Of a stretch of DNA of 5,964 nucleotides, positions 1 through 5,072 are shown piece after piece. The number at the start of each line of letters is the position of its first letter. The first letter of the stretch is position 1. A program made the position numbers and the translations under genes. This DNA comes from Sulfolobus sp. UBA167 (lineage in GTDB: Archaea > Thermoproteota > Thermoprotei_A > Sulfolobales > Sulfolobaceae). The stretch lies in contig DAHF01000029.1 of NCBI GenBank assembly GCA_002495845.1, positions 1 through 5,964 on the forward strand, in the 5' to 3' direction. The notes beneath the pieces were generated by a model. The model searched no databases. It had not been told where the DNA came from and saw nothing but the letters and a program-made list of their open reading frames with translations.

Positions 1-21
1 ATAAATGGCTTACCATTAACG

Positions 22-1284
22 CTACATTATCAGTGAGATACCTGAAACCCTTAAGTCTCCCGAGATCAGGGAACCACATCTTCTTGGATTTGACTGTAGA
101 ATTACGTTCTTCAAAAGATTCTTTATGTTTCCGGTTACGACTATCTCCCTCAGCCCAACACTCTTTTTACCGTCGTCAAGCCATGCCACGGAACCCACTA
201 CGCTGAACTCTCCGGTCTCGGGGTTGCTCGTGTGGACTCCTTGGACTTTGTCTACCACCACTGTGCCTTCCCTTACGTCCTTGCTCTTTTCCTTGAAGTC
301 TATTACCAAGTTCGTCACGGAAATCGACGGCAGGGAAGTGAAGTTCCTCGAAGCTGATGATGTATGGGGTAATGAAGCTTTCCTAGCCCAGTAGTAATTT
401 GTGAGGAACGTCTTAACTGAGGACTCAACTAGGACGTTTTCCTGGGTCGGCATGCCTTCAGCGTCGAAGGACCTCGAAAATACACCGTCCTCTCTCCTTG
501 GGGAATCCACTATCCTTAGCTTAGGATTTACGTCTTCTCTTTGGGAGAAGATCGTCCTCTTCCTGTATAAGTTCTCAGCAGAGAACGAGAAGTTGATTAA
601 GGGAAATATGAGCTCCTCTTGTGCAGAAGTCGTGAAGGTGACGTCTAAACCCTTCACATCTACCTTAGCCCTATTCGACGTTATCTCGGTCTTCTCCCTG
701 AGGGTATCCTTGACTTCTTCAATGTCTATATCGAACCGCCTTGATTCCCTGGACTCAAAAATTTCAGGGCTCACTTCATTTCCAGAGGAGGTATTTGCGG
801 CGACCCCCAAGGACACGAAGCTCCTCCTCTCTTGAACGTCCACTCCCTCAGTGCTCACCACTTTCACTCCGAACGACTCTGAGCGCACGTGGACGTAGTT
901 GACCTTCAAGTTGTCCTCATTTTCCTCGAAATAGAGAGCGTATTCCTTCACCTTGTCGAAAGGTTCCTCTACCTCCGGGTAATAGACTGCAGACAAGTAA
1001 TCCACCTTCTTACCTGCGGGTAGAGAGTAGTCCTTATCGGGGTTAGAGACCTTCATAGTGTCTAAAGCGTAGTCCAGCACTTTCTCGTCTAGAACTGTAG
1101 AGTAAGCCATCCCTACCTTGCCGTCTTTCACCACTCTGATTGCATATCCTCTGTCGATCACTTGTGACCCTGACTTTTGACCTTTCTCCACGTAAATTGA
1201 GTAGCCCTTAGATTCTAAGGAAAGTATCTCAGCTGAAACGCCGAGTGATTTGGCCCTGCTCAGAATTGAGTATTCGTCAGGCAT
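22..1284 (-). CDS. tldE: TldE/PmbA-family protein, non-catalytic partner of TldD
   Basis: This 420-residue protein belongs to the TldD/PmbA (peptidase U62) family. Bacterial TldE pairs with TldD to make a heteromeric metalloprotease that finishes peptide maturation (microcin B17) and degrades unfolded CcdA; archaeal substrates are not established. Family signs are the substrate-cleft segment with F274-D275-A-E277-G278, an aspartate-proline-rich stretch before it, and the C-terminal block around residues 354-390 (SNPETGEF, then VGLREIVVTGN). It lacks the HExxxH zinc motif, as expected of the TldE half; the matching region near residues 220-230 reads AQEELIFPL. The length is slightly below the roughly 450 residues of bacterial PmbA. 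The ATG lies inside the end of tldD (8-bp overlap, ATGCCTGA) and follows AGGTGGGAGGAA, so translational coupling is likely. Nothing appears truncated; the stop codon is TAG. The family call is firm, the substrate unknown. Confidence 0.9.
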   Translation of the reverse strand: MPDEYSILSRAKSLGVSAEILSLESKGYSIYVEKGQKSGSQVIDRGYAIRVVKDGKVGMAYSTVLDEKVLDYALDTMKVSNPDKDYSLPAGKKVDYLSAVYYPEVEEPFDKVKEYALYFEENEDNLKVNYVHVRSESFGVKVVSTEGVDVQERRSFVSLGVAANTSSGNEVSPEIFESRESRRFDIDIEEVKDTLREKTEITSNRAKVDVKGLDVTFTTSAQEELIFPLINFSFSAENLYRKRTIFSQREDVNPKLRIVDSPRREDGVFSRSFDAEGMPTQENVLVESSVKTFLTNYYWARKASLPHTSSASRNFTSLPSISVTNLVIDFKEKSKDVREGTVVVDKVQGVHTSNPETGEFSVVGSVAWLDDGKKSVGLREIVVTGNIKNLLKNVILQSNPRRCGSLISGDLRVSGISLIM

Positions 1285-2614
1285 TTCCTCCCACCTTCAT
1301 CTTTTCTACGAGCACGTAAGGTCCTCCGGTGCCAACTGGAACTGACTGTCCGCCTTTACCGCAAAAGCCGGGCCACATCTCGAAGTCCTTAGAGACTCCC
1401 CTAATCCTCGAAAGGGTTTCCATCGTATATCCTGATATCCCAGTGTTCCTCAAAGGCTCTTTTAGCTCCCCCTTCTCTACCCTGTAGCCCTCTTGGATGC
1501 CGAACTGGAAAGTTCCCTCTGGTGACGTTTCTCCTCCCAAGGTAGACACCAAAAGGTATCCTTCCTTCATGTCCTGCAGGATTTCATCCTTTGATATCTC
1601 ACTAGGCTCTATGAAGGTGTTCCTCATCCTGATGAGTACGGGGCTCCTGTAGTCCTCTGCCCTTGCGTTTCCCGTAGGCGCCTGACCTAGATAAGCTGAG
1701 TAATAGCGATCCGTTAGCATTTCCCTCACTGTTCCATTCTTTATTATTTCAACCTTTCTCCCTTCCACACCTTCGTCATCGTAAGGGACATAGCCTATCC
1801 CTCCCTCTTGGCTCATCGCAGGGGAATCTACAACGTTAACATAGTCAGGTGCTATCTTCTTTCCCTTATTCTTGAAGAGAACCCCTGAAGTAGCTAGGTC
1901 AGCCTCCGCCAGATGTCCTACTGCCTCATGTGAGAAGACTCCGACCACGTCAGGAGCTAGGAGTACCTTGTGTTCTCCCCCGTCTGGAACTATCCCCTTG
2001 AGTTGGTTCTCCAGCCTCCTCTTCAGGGTTGAGACCAATGAGTTCAGGTCTTCCTCCAGCACCGAGGAAGTCACGGAGAACCTAGAAACGTAAGCTGAAG
2101 CCCTCCTGTCTCCCTCCTGAGCCCCAGCCGAGATAGACACCCCTGACATGAAGTATTTAACATGGATATCCCTTTCCTCCGAGCTCATGTACCAGTTCTC
2201 GACCCACGACTCATTATAAGACACTGAAACGTTACTTACCCTCATTGACGAAGTAACTTGCTCCCTTAAAGACTTTAATATTTTCATCTGCTCTTCCACC
2301 GATCTCTCAACGTAATTCTTAGGTTTCAATTCTATCGTGTCTTTCTTGCTTGGGAGGTACACTATGTTAGTCCTCTCGTCGCCGAAGCTGCTAGATATTG
2401 CTCTCGTCACGTCCTCCATGGAGAGCGAGGGAGATGATAGATACCCCCAGTTTTTATTATAAAGAACCCTCAGACTGTAACCTTGATCAATCCCATTAGA
2501 CCTGACTTGATCCCTTTCCTCTGTGGAGACGAGAATCAGGTTTCTGTTCCTCTTGAACCTTACATCGGCGAAGGAAGCTCCCATTTCCTGGGCCCTTTTC
2601 AAAAACTCCCACAT
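1277..2614 (-). CDS. tldD: TldD-family zinc metalloprotease (catalytic subunit)
   Basis: This is the 445-residue catalytic half of a TldD/TldE peptidase, probably cytoplasmic since no signal peptide or membrane segment is seen. The zinc motif HEAVGH is at residues 229-234 (H229, E230, H234). The family's conserved C-terminal cysteine, the third metal ligand in E. coli TldD, is C418 within GFCGKGGQSVPVGTGGP. Other hallmarks are the GHLAEAD run after the zinc motif, the YDDEG segment (about 278-282) and the GNARAEDYRSP segment (about 315-325). In bacteria the complex cleaves short unstructured peptides; the archaeal role is unknown. It is first in a two-gene operon with tldE. The ATG at 2614-2612 is preferred because a TTTTAAAA box is centred about 26 bp upstream and no ribosome-binding site precedes it, the pattern of a leaderless Sulfolobales transcript. 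All expected active-site residues are present. Confidence 0.94.
   Translation of the reverse strand: MWEFLKRAQEMGASFADVRFKRNRNLILVSTEERDQVRSNGIDQGYSLRVLYNKNWGYLSSPSLSMEDVTRAISSSFGDERTNIVYLPSKKDTIELKPKNYVERSVEEQMKILKSLREQVTSSMRVSNVSVSYNESWVENWYMSSEERDIHVKYFMSGVSISAGAQEGDRRASAYVSRFSVTSSVLEEDLNSLVSTLKRRLENQLKGIVPDGGEHKVLLAPDVVGVFSHEAVGHLAEADLATSGVLFKNKGKKIAPDYVNVVDSPAMSQEGGIGYVPYDDEGVEGRKVEIIKNGTVREMLTDRYYSAYLGQAPTGNARAEDYRSPVLIRMRNTFIEPSEISKDEILQDMKEGYLLVSTLGGETSPEGTFQFGIQEGYRVEKGELKEPLRNTGISGYTMETLSRIRGVSKDFEMWPGFCGKGGQSVPVGTGGPYVLVEKMKVGGNA
1285..1296 (-). promoter_or_regulatory. Shine-Dalgarno sequence of tldE
   Basis: Read on the minus strand this is AGGTGGGAGGAA directly before the tldE ATG. 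It contains two possible 16S-pairing motifs, AGGTG (7 bases before the ATG) and GGAGG (2 bases before it). The same bases encode the V-G-G near the TldD C-terminus. Its presence fits tldE being an internal operon gene, in contrast to leaderless tldD. Confidence 0.7.
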
Positions 2615-2620
2615 ATTTCA

Positions 2621-2675
2621 CGAGATGAACACGGAGTTTTAAAAGCTAGTAAACAATCTGCCGTGTAACGTCTCG
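2621..2675. repeat. Imperfect inverted repeat flanking the tldD TATA box
   Basis: The left arm CGAGATGAACACGG (2621-2634) matches the reverse complement of the right arm CCGTGTAACGTCTCG (2661-2675) at 12 of 14 positions with one gap; the inner six bases ACACGG/CCGTGT are perfect. The 26-base spacer contains the TATA box. A related AACACGC occurs in direct orientation at 2684-2690. Because the tldD transcript should start at about 2614, the repeat lies outside the mRNA and would act as DNA, for example as a two-site operator. The regulator is unknown. Confidence 0.5.
2637..2644 (-). promoter_or_regulatory. TATA box of the tldDE operon (leaderless)
   Basis: The box is TTTTAAAA, centred at about 2640.5, 26 bp upstream of the A of the tldD ATG. 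That is the archaeal TATA-to-transcription-start distance, so the transcript should begin at or next to the start codon. The bases just upstream on the minus strand (ACTAGC) match the BRE consensus only partly. The box sits in the loop of an inverted repeat (2621-2675). Confidence 0.7.
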
Positions 2676-2757
2676 CTAGATTTAACACGCTTTGCCTATT
2701 CATTGACTTATTTAATCATCTCTTTTTTTTCTTGCAAAATAAATATAAACTTCGTCA

Positions 2758-2770
2758 GAAAAGTTTAAAA
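2758..2770 (+). promoter_or_regulatory. BRE/TATA promoter of the small ORF-nikR unit
   Basis: GAAAAG (BRE-like, five of six consensus positions) is followed by TTTAAAA at 2764-2770, centred 26 bp before the ATG at 2793, so a leaderless transcript starting at that ATG is predicted. A second TTTAAAA (2776-2782) would place the start near 2803-2805, and a weaker AATATAAA (about 2741-2748) lies further upstream. Which is used cannot be decided from sequence. Confidence 0.6.
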
Positions 2771-2778
2771 TATGCTTT

Positions 2779-2790
2779 AAAAGATCTTTT
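2779..2790. promoter_or_regulatory. Perfect 12-bp palindrome AAAAGATCTTTT, candidate operator
   Basis: This perfect palindrome ends two bases before the ATG at 2793 and overlaps the second TATA-like element. It is nested inside a looser inverted repeat running from GTCAGAAAAG (2754-2763) to CTTTTTTATGAC (2786-2797). A dimeric regulator bound here would block transcription initiation. NikR, encoded just downstream, is an obvious autoregulation candidate, but the sequence is not the E. coli NikR site (GTATGA-N16-TCATAC), so the assignment is inference only. Confidence 0.35.
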
Positions 2791-2792
2791 TT

Positions 2793-2975
2793 ATGACATT
2801 TGATGCTAACCATGAAATCAACGTCAATGTACATGAAGTCGAGGATATACCAAGGTCAAACTCAAAGCTAAGTGATGAAACGCCCATGTTCCAAGGAAGT
2901 CCTTCTGACTTCCATGAATTTCTTCTGGGTAGGCTCACTCATAGTTATTTTTCTAAAAGGAAAAATAGAGGTTAA
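2793..2975 (+). CDS. Possible 60-residue small protein upstream of nikR (hypothetical)
   Basis: I do not recognise this small ORF. It encodes a soluble, acidic-to-neutral protein with four histidines (H7, H14, H41, H50), no cysteine, no membrane segment, and a basic C-terminal tail (SKRKNRG). Three signs favour a real gene. Its ATG is 26 bp from a BRE/TATA promoter, as for a leaderless first gene. nikR follows after only 13 bp and has its own Shine-Dalgarno, as expected of a second gene. Its four arginine codons are all AGG/AGA, like the neighbours. Against it, the frame is short and there is no recognisable domain. A competing 22-codon frame (2803-2871) fits the second TATA box. If untranslated, this stretch would be an unusually long nikR leader. 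A metal-related role from histidine content and context would be speculation. Confidence 0.42.
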   Translation: MTFDANHEINVNVHEVEDIPRSNSKLSDETPMFQGSPSDFHEFLLGRLTHSYFSKRKNRG

Positions 2976-2976
2976 G

Positions 2977-2984
2977 AAGGAGAT
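2977..2984 (+). promoter_or_regulatory. Shine-Dalgarno sequence of nikR
   Basis: AAGGAGAT lies four bases before the nikR ATG at 2989. An in-frame TAG (2986-2988) sits directly before that ATG, so no further upstream start is possible. A ribosome-binding site implies nikR is read from an mRNA with upstream sequence, not as a leaderless gene. Confidence 0.75.
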
Positions 2985-2988
2985 CTAG

Positions 2989-3387
2989 ATGTCTGAAAAG
3001 ATTAGCGTTTCAATCCCGCGGGAGCTTCTAAAGGAGTTAGAACAGTTCATGGTAGATAAGAGATCTGGAGATAGGTCCAAGATAATACAGCTTGCCTTAA
3101 AGAACTTCCTTGATGAGAACAAGGAATCAGATGAGTTCGTATACGGTGTAATAAGCGTGGTTTATGACTTTGAGGTAGCGGAGACTGACTTCACGAGGGT
3201 CCAGCATGAGCACGAAGAGGTGATAATGTCGAACTCCCACGTCCACGTCTCACAGAAGGAGTGTATGGAGGCTATCTTCGTTAGGGGAAAAAGGTCGGAG
3301 ATAATAAACCTCGTGAAGGAGCTCAACAAGATCAAAGGTATAAAAAAGGTGAAACCCACTTTCTCTTACATTGAGCAAGATACCTGA
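2989..3387 (+). CDS. nikR: NikR-type nickel-responsive ribbon-helix-helix regulator
   Basis: This 132-residue protein matches the NikR family in length (E. coli NikR is 133) and architecture: an N-terminal ribbon-helix-helix DNA-binding domain (about 1-45, with KISVSIPRELLKELEQF giving the strand and first helix) and a C-terminal ACT-like metal-binding domain (about 52-130). The nickel ligands of E. coli NikR (H76, H87, H89, C95) align with H73, H84, H86 and C92 at identical spacing, so high-affinity Ni(II) binding is expected. In known cases NikR is a tetramer that, with nickel, usually represses nickel-uptake genes. The start is fixed by the Shine-Dalgarno and the in-frame TAG just before it. 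The gene follows the small ORF by 13 bp and its end overlaps the B3/B4 gene. No nickel transporter or nickel enzyme is visible, so its regulon is unknown; autoregulation is plausible. Confidence 0.9.
   Translation: MSEKISVSIPRELLKELEQFMVDKRSGDRSKIIQLALKNFLDENKESDEFVYGVISVVYDFEVAETDFTRVQHEHEEVIMSNSHVHVSQKECMEAIFVRGKRSEIINLVKELNKIKGIKKVKPTFSYIEQDT
3339..3347 (+). promoter_or_regulatory. TATA-like element inside the 3' end of nikR
   Basis: TATAAAAAA lies within nikR codons for I-K-K, centred about 28 bp before the TTG start of the next gene. That fits a leaderless start at or near 3371 and would allow the B3/B4 and homoserine dehydrogenase genes to be transcribed independently of nikR. A-rich lysine codons can create such a match by chance, and no clear BRE precedes it. 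Confidence 0.3.
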
Positions 3388-4042
3388 AATTAGGATGGAC
3401 GAGGGTTTCAGGCAGATAGGGGGTTTCGTAGCTTACTCCTCAGCAAACGGTATAAGGAACTCCAAGGGTAGTGTAGACGTCAATCTCGAGCTACAAGGTA
3501 TATCAGGAGATCCAGACTCGCTCAAGGAAGACCCAGTTGTTAGGTGCTACAGGGATTTTTACTGGAAAATAGGCATAGATCCGACCAAGACTAGACCCAG
3601 CGGTGAGGCTTTAAGGAGGAGGGCCTTGAGGGGACTCCCTTTCCCCAGGATTAACGACCTAGTAGACATAGGAAACGTGGTGAGCATGAGAACCCTCATT
3701 CCCATCGGGATATACGACATGCGTTTCATAGAGTTTCCGCTTACCCTTACAATCTCTAAGGGTGACGTATTCTTCGGCATAGGAAAGGGAGAGGAAGGCA
3801 AACCTTTGCAAGACGGAGTCCCAGTGATGAAGGACAGTGCTGGGAAAGTAGTCCACGTGTTCCCCCACAGGGATTCTAGGATTACGAGCGTGAGGGATGA
3901 CACTTCAGAGGCATTAATAGTAGGAGCAGGCGTGAAGGGAGTTCCTCCACAGAAAGTTAAGAATGCCGTCGACGAGGTCATCTCCTATATAGAAAAGTTT
4001 CTATTTGGAAAAAGAGCCATGGATACCGTGGTGTTACAATGA
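3371..4042 (+). CDS. Stand-alone B3/B4 tRNA-binding-domain protein (PheRS beta-like)
   Basis: This protein of up to 223 residues is a free-standing B3/B4 domain, related to the editing domain of bacterial phenylalanyl-tRNA synthetase beta. Family signatures are clear: YRDFYWKIGIDPTKTRPS (residues 60-77), E79-A-L-R-R-R, PRINDLVDIGNVVS (92-105), PIGIYD (111-116) and the FGIGKGE segment (135-141). No synthetase catalytic or other domain is attached, and the length is normal for stand-alone members, so it is not a broken pheT. The biochemical role of these members is not established; clearing or binding mischarged tRNA, or acting on an amino-acid-like ligand, are possibilities by homology only. 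The start is uncertain: TTG at 3371 overlaps nikR by 17 bp, while an in-frame ATG at 3395 (215 residues) begins 7 bp after the nikR stop. Neither has a good Shine-Dalgarno. The end overlaps hom by 4 bp (ATGA). Confidence 0.85.
   Translation: MSKIPEIRMDEGFRQIGGFVAYSSANGIRNSKGSVDVNLELQGISGDPDSLKEDPVVRCYRDFYWKIGIDPTKTRPSGEALRRRALRGLPFPRINDLVDIGNVVSMRTLIPIGIYDMRFIEFPLTLTISKGDVFFGIGKGEEGKPLQDGVPVMKDSAGKVVHVFPHRDSRITSVRDDTSEALIVGAGVKGVPPQKVKNAVDEVISYIEKFLFGKRAMDTVVLQ
4028..4033 (+). promoter_or_regulatory. Shine-Dalgarno-like GTGGTG before hom
   Basis: GTGGTG contains the archaeal GGTG motif, five bases before the hom ATG at 4039. Together with the ATGA stop-start overlap it supports translation of hom by coupling to the upstream gene. 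Confidence 0.45.
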
Positions 4043-4971
4043 GGAAGTTGTTGCTCATAGGCTACGGCAACGTGGGAAAGGCATTCAGGAATCTCCTGTA
4101 CAAGTGGGAGGATGACCTGAAAGCTGAGGTAGCTGGCGTAATAACTAGGAGAGGATTGATGATTGGTAACTCACCGGAGTTCAGGAAGGATGCTGATGCG
4201 AGCATCGTAGAAGCTATAGACAAGCTCAAACCCGACGTTTTAATCGACATGGCTTCGGCTAACTACAGGGACGGGGAGCCTTCCCTCTCGGCTTACTTGC
4301 ACGCGTTCGAGATGGGAGCAGACGTTATAACTACCAACAAGGCCCCTTTGGCAATAAGGTACTCCGAGATCATGGAGAAAGCAAAGAAGGAAGGAAGGAG
4401 GATAGGGTTTCAAGGAACGGTAATGAGTGGAACTCCCTCCGTAAACCTCTACAAGGTCTTACCACTGGCTAAGGTTAAGAAAATAAGGGGAATACTTAAC
4501 GGTACCACCAACTTTATCCTGACCGAGATGTATAAAGGAAGGGACTTCTCTGAGGCTTTAAACGAAGCAAAAAGGCTAGGATACGCCGAAGAAGACCCTA
4601 CTATAGACCTGAACGGGTTTGATGCCGGAGCAAAGCTCACGATACTTGCTAACTTAATGCTCTGCAGGAGAGTGAAAATAGGCGAATTCCCGATAAAGGG
4701 GATAGAGAACCTGAAGCTCGACGATGTTGAAGGCGCTAAGAAGAGAGGGTCTAAAGTGAAGCTCATAGCTTACGCTGACGAGAAAGAAATAGCAGTTAGA
4801 CCTATGGAAATAGATGTTAACGATCCGCTATTTTCTATAGACGGTGTGGAAAACTCCTTGGAGATCACCAATGAAATCCAAAGAGTATCAATTAGGGGAC
4901 CTGGAGCCGGACCAGAAACTGCAGCTTACGCAGCGATATCGGACCTTTTTATTATAAATGGAACGAAATAA
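4039..4971 (+). CDS. hom: Homoserine dehydrogenase, short monofunctional form
   Basis: This 310-residue enzyme should interconvert L-aspartate-4-semialdehyde and homoserine with NAD(P)H, the branch step toward threonine and methionine, in the cytoplasm. The N-terminal Rossmann motif is GYGNVG (8-13). R37-R38 after the second strand suggest a preference for NADP(H), by inference. The catalytic region contains TTNKAPLA (98-105, K101) and NGTTN (154-158). In GYAEEDPTIDLNGFDAGAK, residues E184, D190, D195 and K199 align with yeast E208, D214, D219 and K223. There is no fused aspartokinase and no C-terminal ACT domain, so no visible site for threonine feedback. The only cysteine is C209. The ATG overlaps the B3/B4 stop as ATGA, placing hom last in the nikR cluster. 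All key residues are present and the length is normal for the archaeal short form. Confidence 0.94.
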   Translation: MRKLLLIGYGNVGKAFRNLLYKWEDDLKAEVAGVITRRGLMIGNSPEFRKDADASIVEAIDKLKPDVLIDMASANYRDGEPSLSAYLHAFEMGADVITTNKAPLAIRYSEIMEKAKKEGRRIGFQGTVMSGTPSVNLYKVLPLAKVKKIRGILNGTTNFILTEMYKGRDFSEALNEAKRLGYAEEDPTIDLNGFDAGAKLTILANLMLCRRVKIGEFPIKGIENLKLDDVEGAKKRGSKVKLIAYADEKEIAVRPMEIDVNDPLFSIDGVENSLEITNEIQRVSIRGPGAGPETAAYAAISDLFIINGTK

Positions 4972-4976
4972 TATTA

Positions 4977-4993
4977 GTCTTCTTTACATTTTT
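4977..4993 (+). terminator. T-rich terminator candidate after hom
   Basis: A pyrimidine-rich stretch with T runs (GTCTTCTTTACATTTTT) begins five bases after the hom stop codon. Archaeal termination commonly uses such U-rich tracts without a strong hairpin. It sits between hom and the separate promoter of ctaB. Confidence 0.45.
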
Positions 4994-5038
4994 ACATACG
5001 TATGGCATTATGTTCTAAAAGTTAATTGCGATATATAG

Positions 5039-5051
5039 GCTAATTTTTATT
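5039..5051 (+). promoter_or_regulatory. BRE/TATA promoter of ctaB (leaderless)
   Basis: GCTAAT (5039-5044) fits the archaeal BRE consensus RNWAAW in all six positions and is followed by TTTTATT (5045-5051), centred 25 bp before the ctaB ATG at 5073. No Shine-Dalgarno precedes that ATG, so a leaderless transcript is predicted. A second TATA-like stretch (GATATATAGG, 5030-5039) would start transcription further upstream and is less well placed. Confidence 0.65.
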
Positions 5052-5072
5052 CTTAGGGTCATCAATTAACCT

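Noticed and set aside
1..16. Minus-strand ATG at 16-14 (M-V-S-H-L) five bases after the tldE stop, possible third operon gene
   Set aside because: Only five codons are visible and no ribosome-binding site precedes it, so it cannot be supported.
401..835. Plus-strand 144-codon ORF, with another at 125-394, opposite tldE
   Set aside because: Both lie fully antisense to a well-supported TldE gene, have serine/threonine/leucine-rich low-information translations, and no promoter or ribosome-binding site. They are shadows of the coding strand.
1872..2093. Plus-strand 73-codon ORF opposite the HEAVGH region of tldD
   Set aside because: Antisense to the conserved active-site region, with no recognisable domain or initiation signal.
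2483..2668. Plus-strand 61-codon ORF across the tldD start
   Set aside because: Overlaps the tldD N-terminus and its promoter in antisense, with no promoter of its own seen and no family resemblance.
3559..3981. Minus-strand 140-codon ORF opposite the B3/B4 gene (also 69 codons at 3659-3868)
   Set aside because: The plus strand carries unambiguous family motifs throughout; the antisense frames have no domain, promoter or RBS.
3371..4042. Truncated phenylalanyl-tRNA synthetase beta subunit (pheT pseudogene)
   Set aside because: The domain is complete, of normal stand-alone length and in an intact overlapping gene pair, so it is a free-standing B3/B4 family member.
4449..4766. Minus-strand 105-codon ORF opposite hom
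   Set aside because: Antisense to the catalytic core of homoserine dehydrogenase; serine/proline/leucine-rich shadow translation.
4995..5004. 10-bp perfect palindrome CATACGTATG between hom and ctaB
   Set aside because: It is short and lies about 70 bp before the ctaB ATG, upstream of its BRE/TATA. There is no second copy nearby, so it could be chance in AT-rich spacer, and the stem is too weak for a hairpin terminator.
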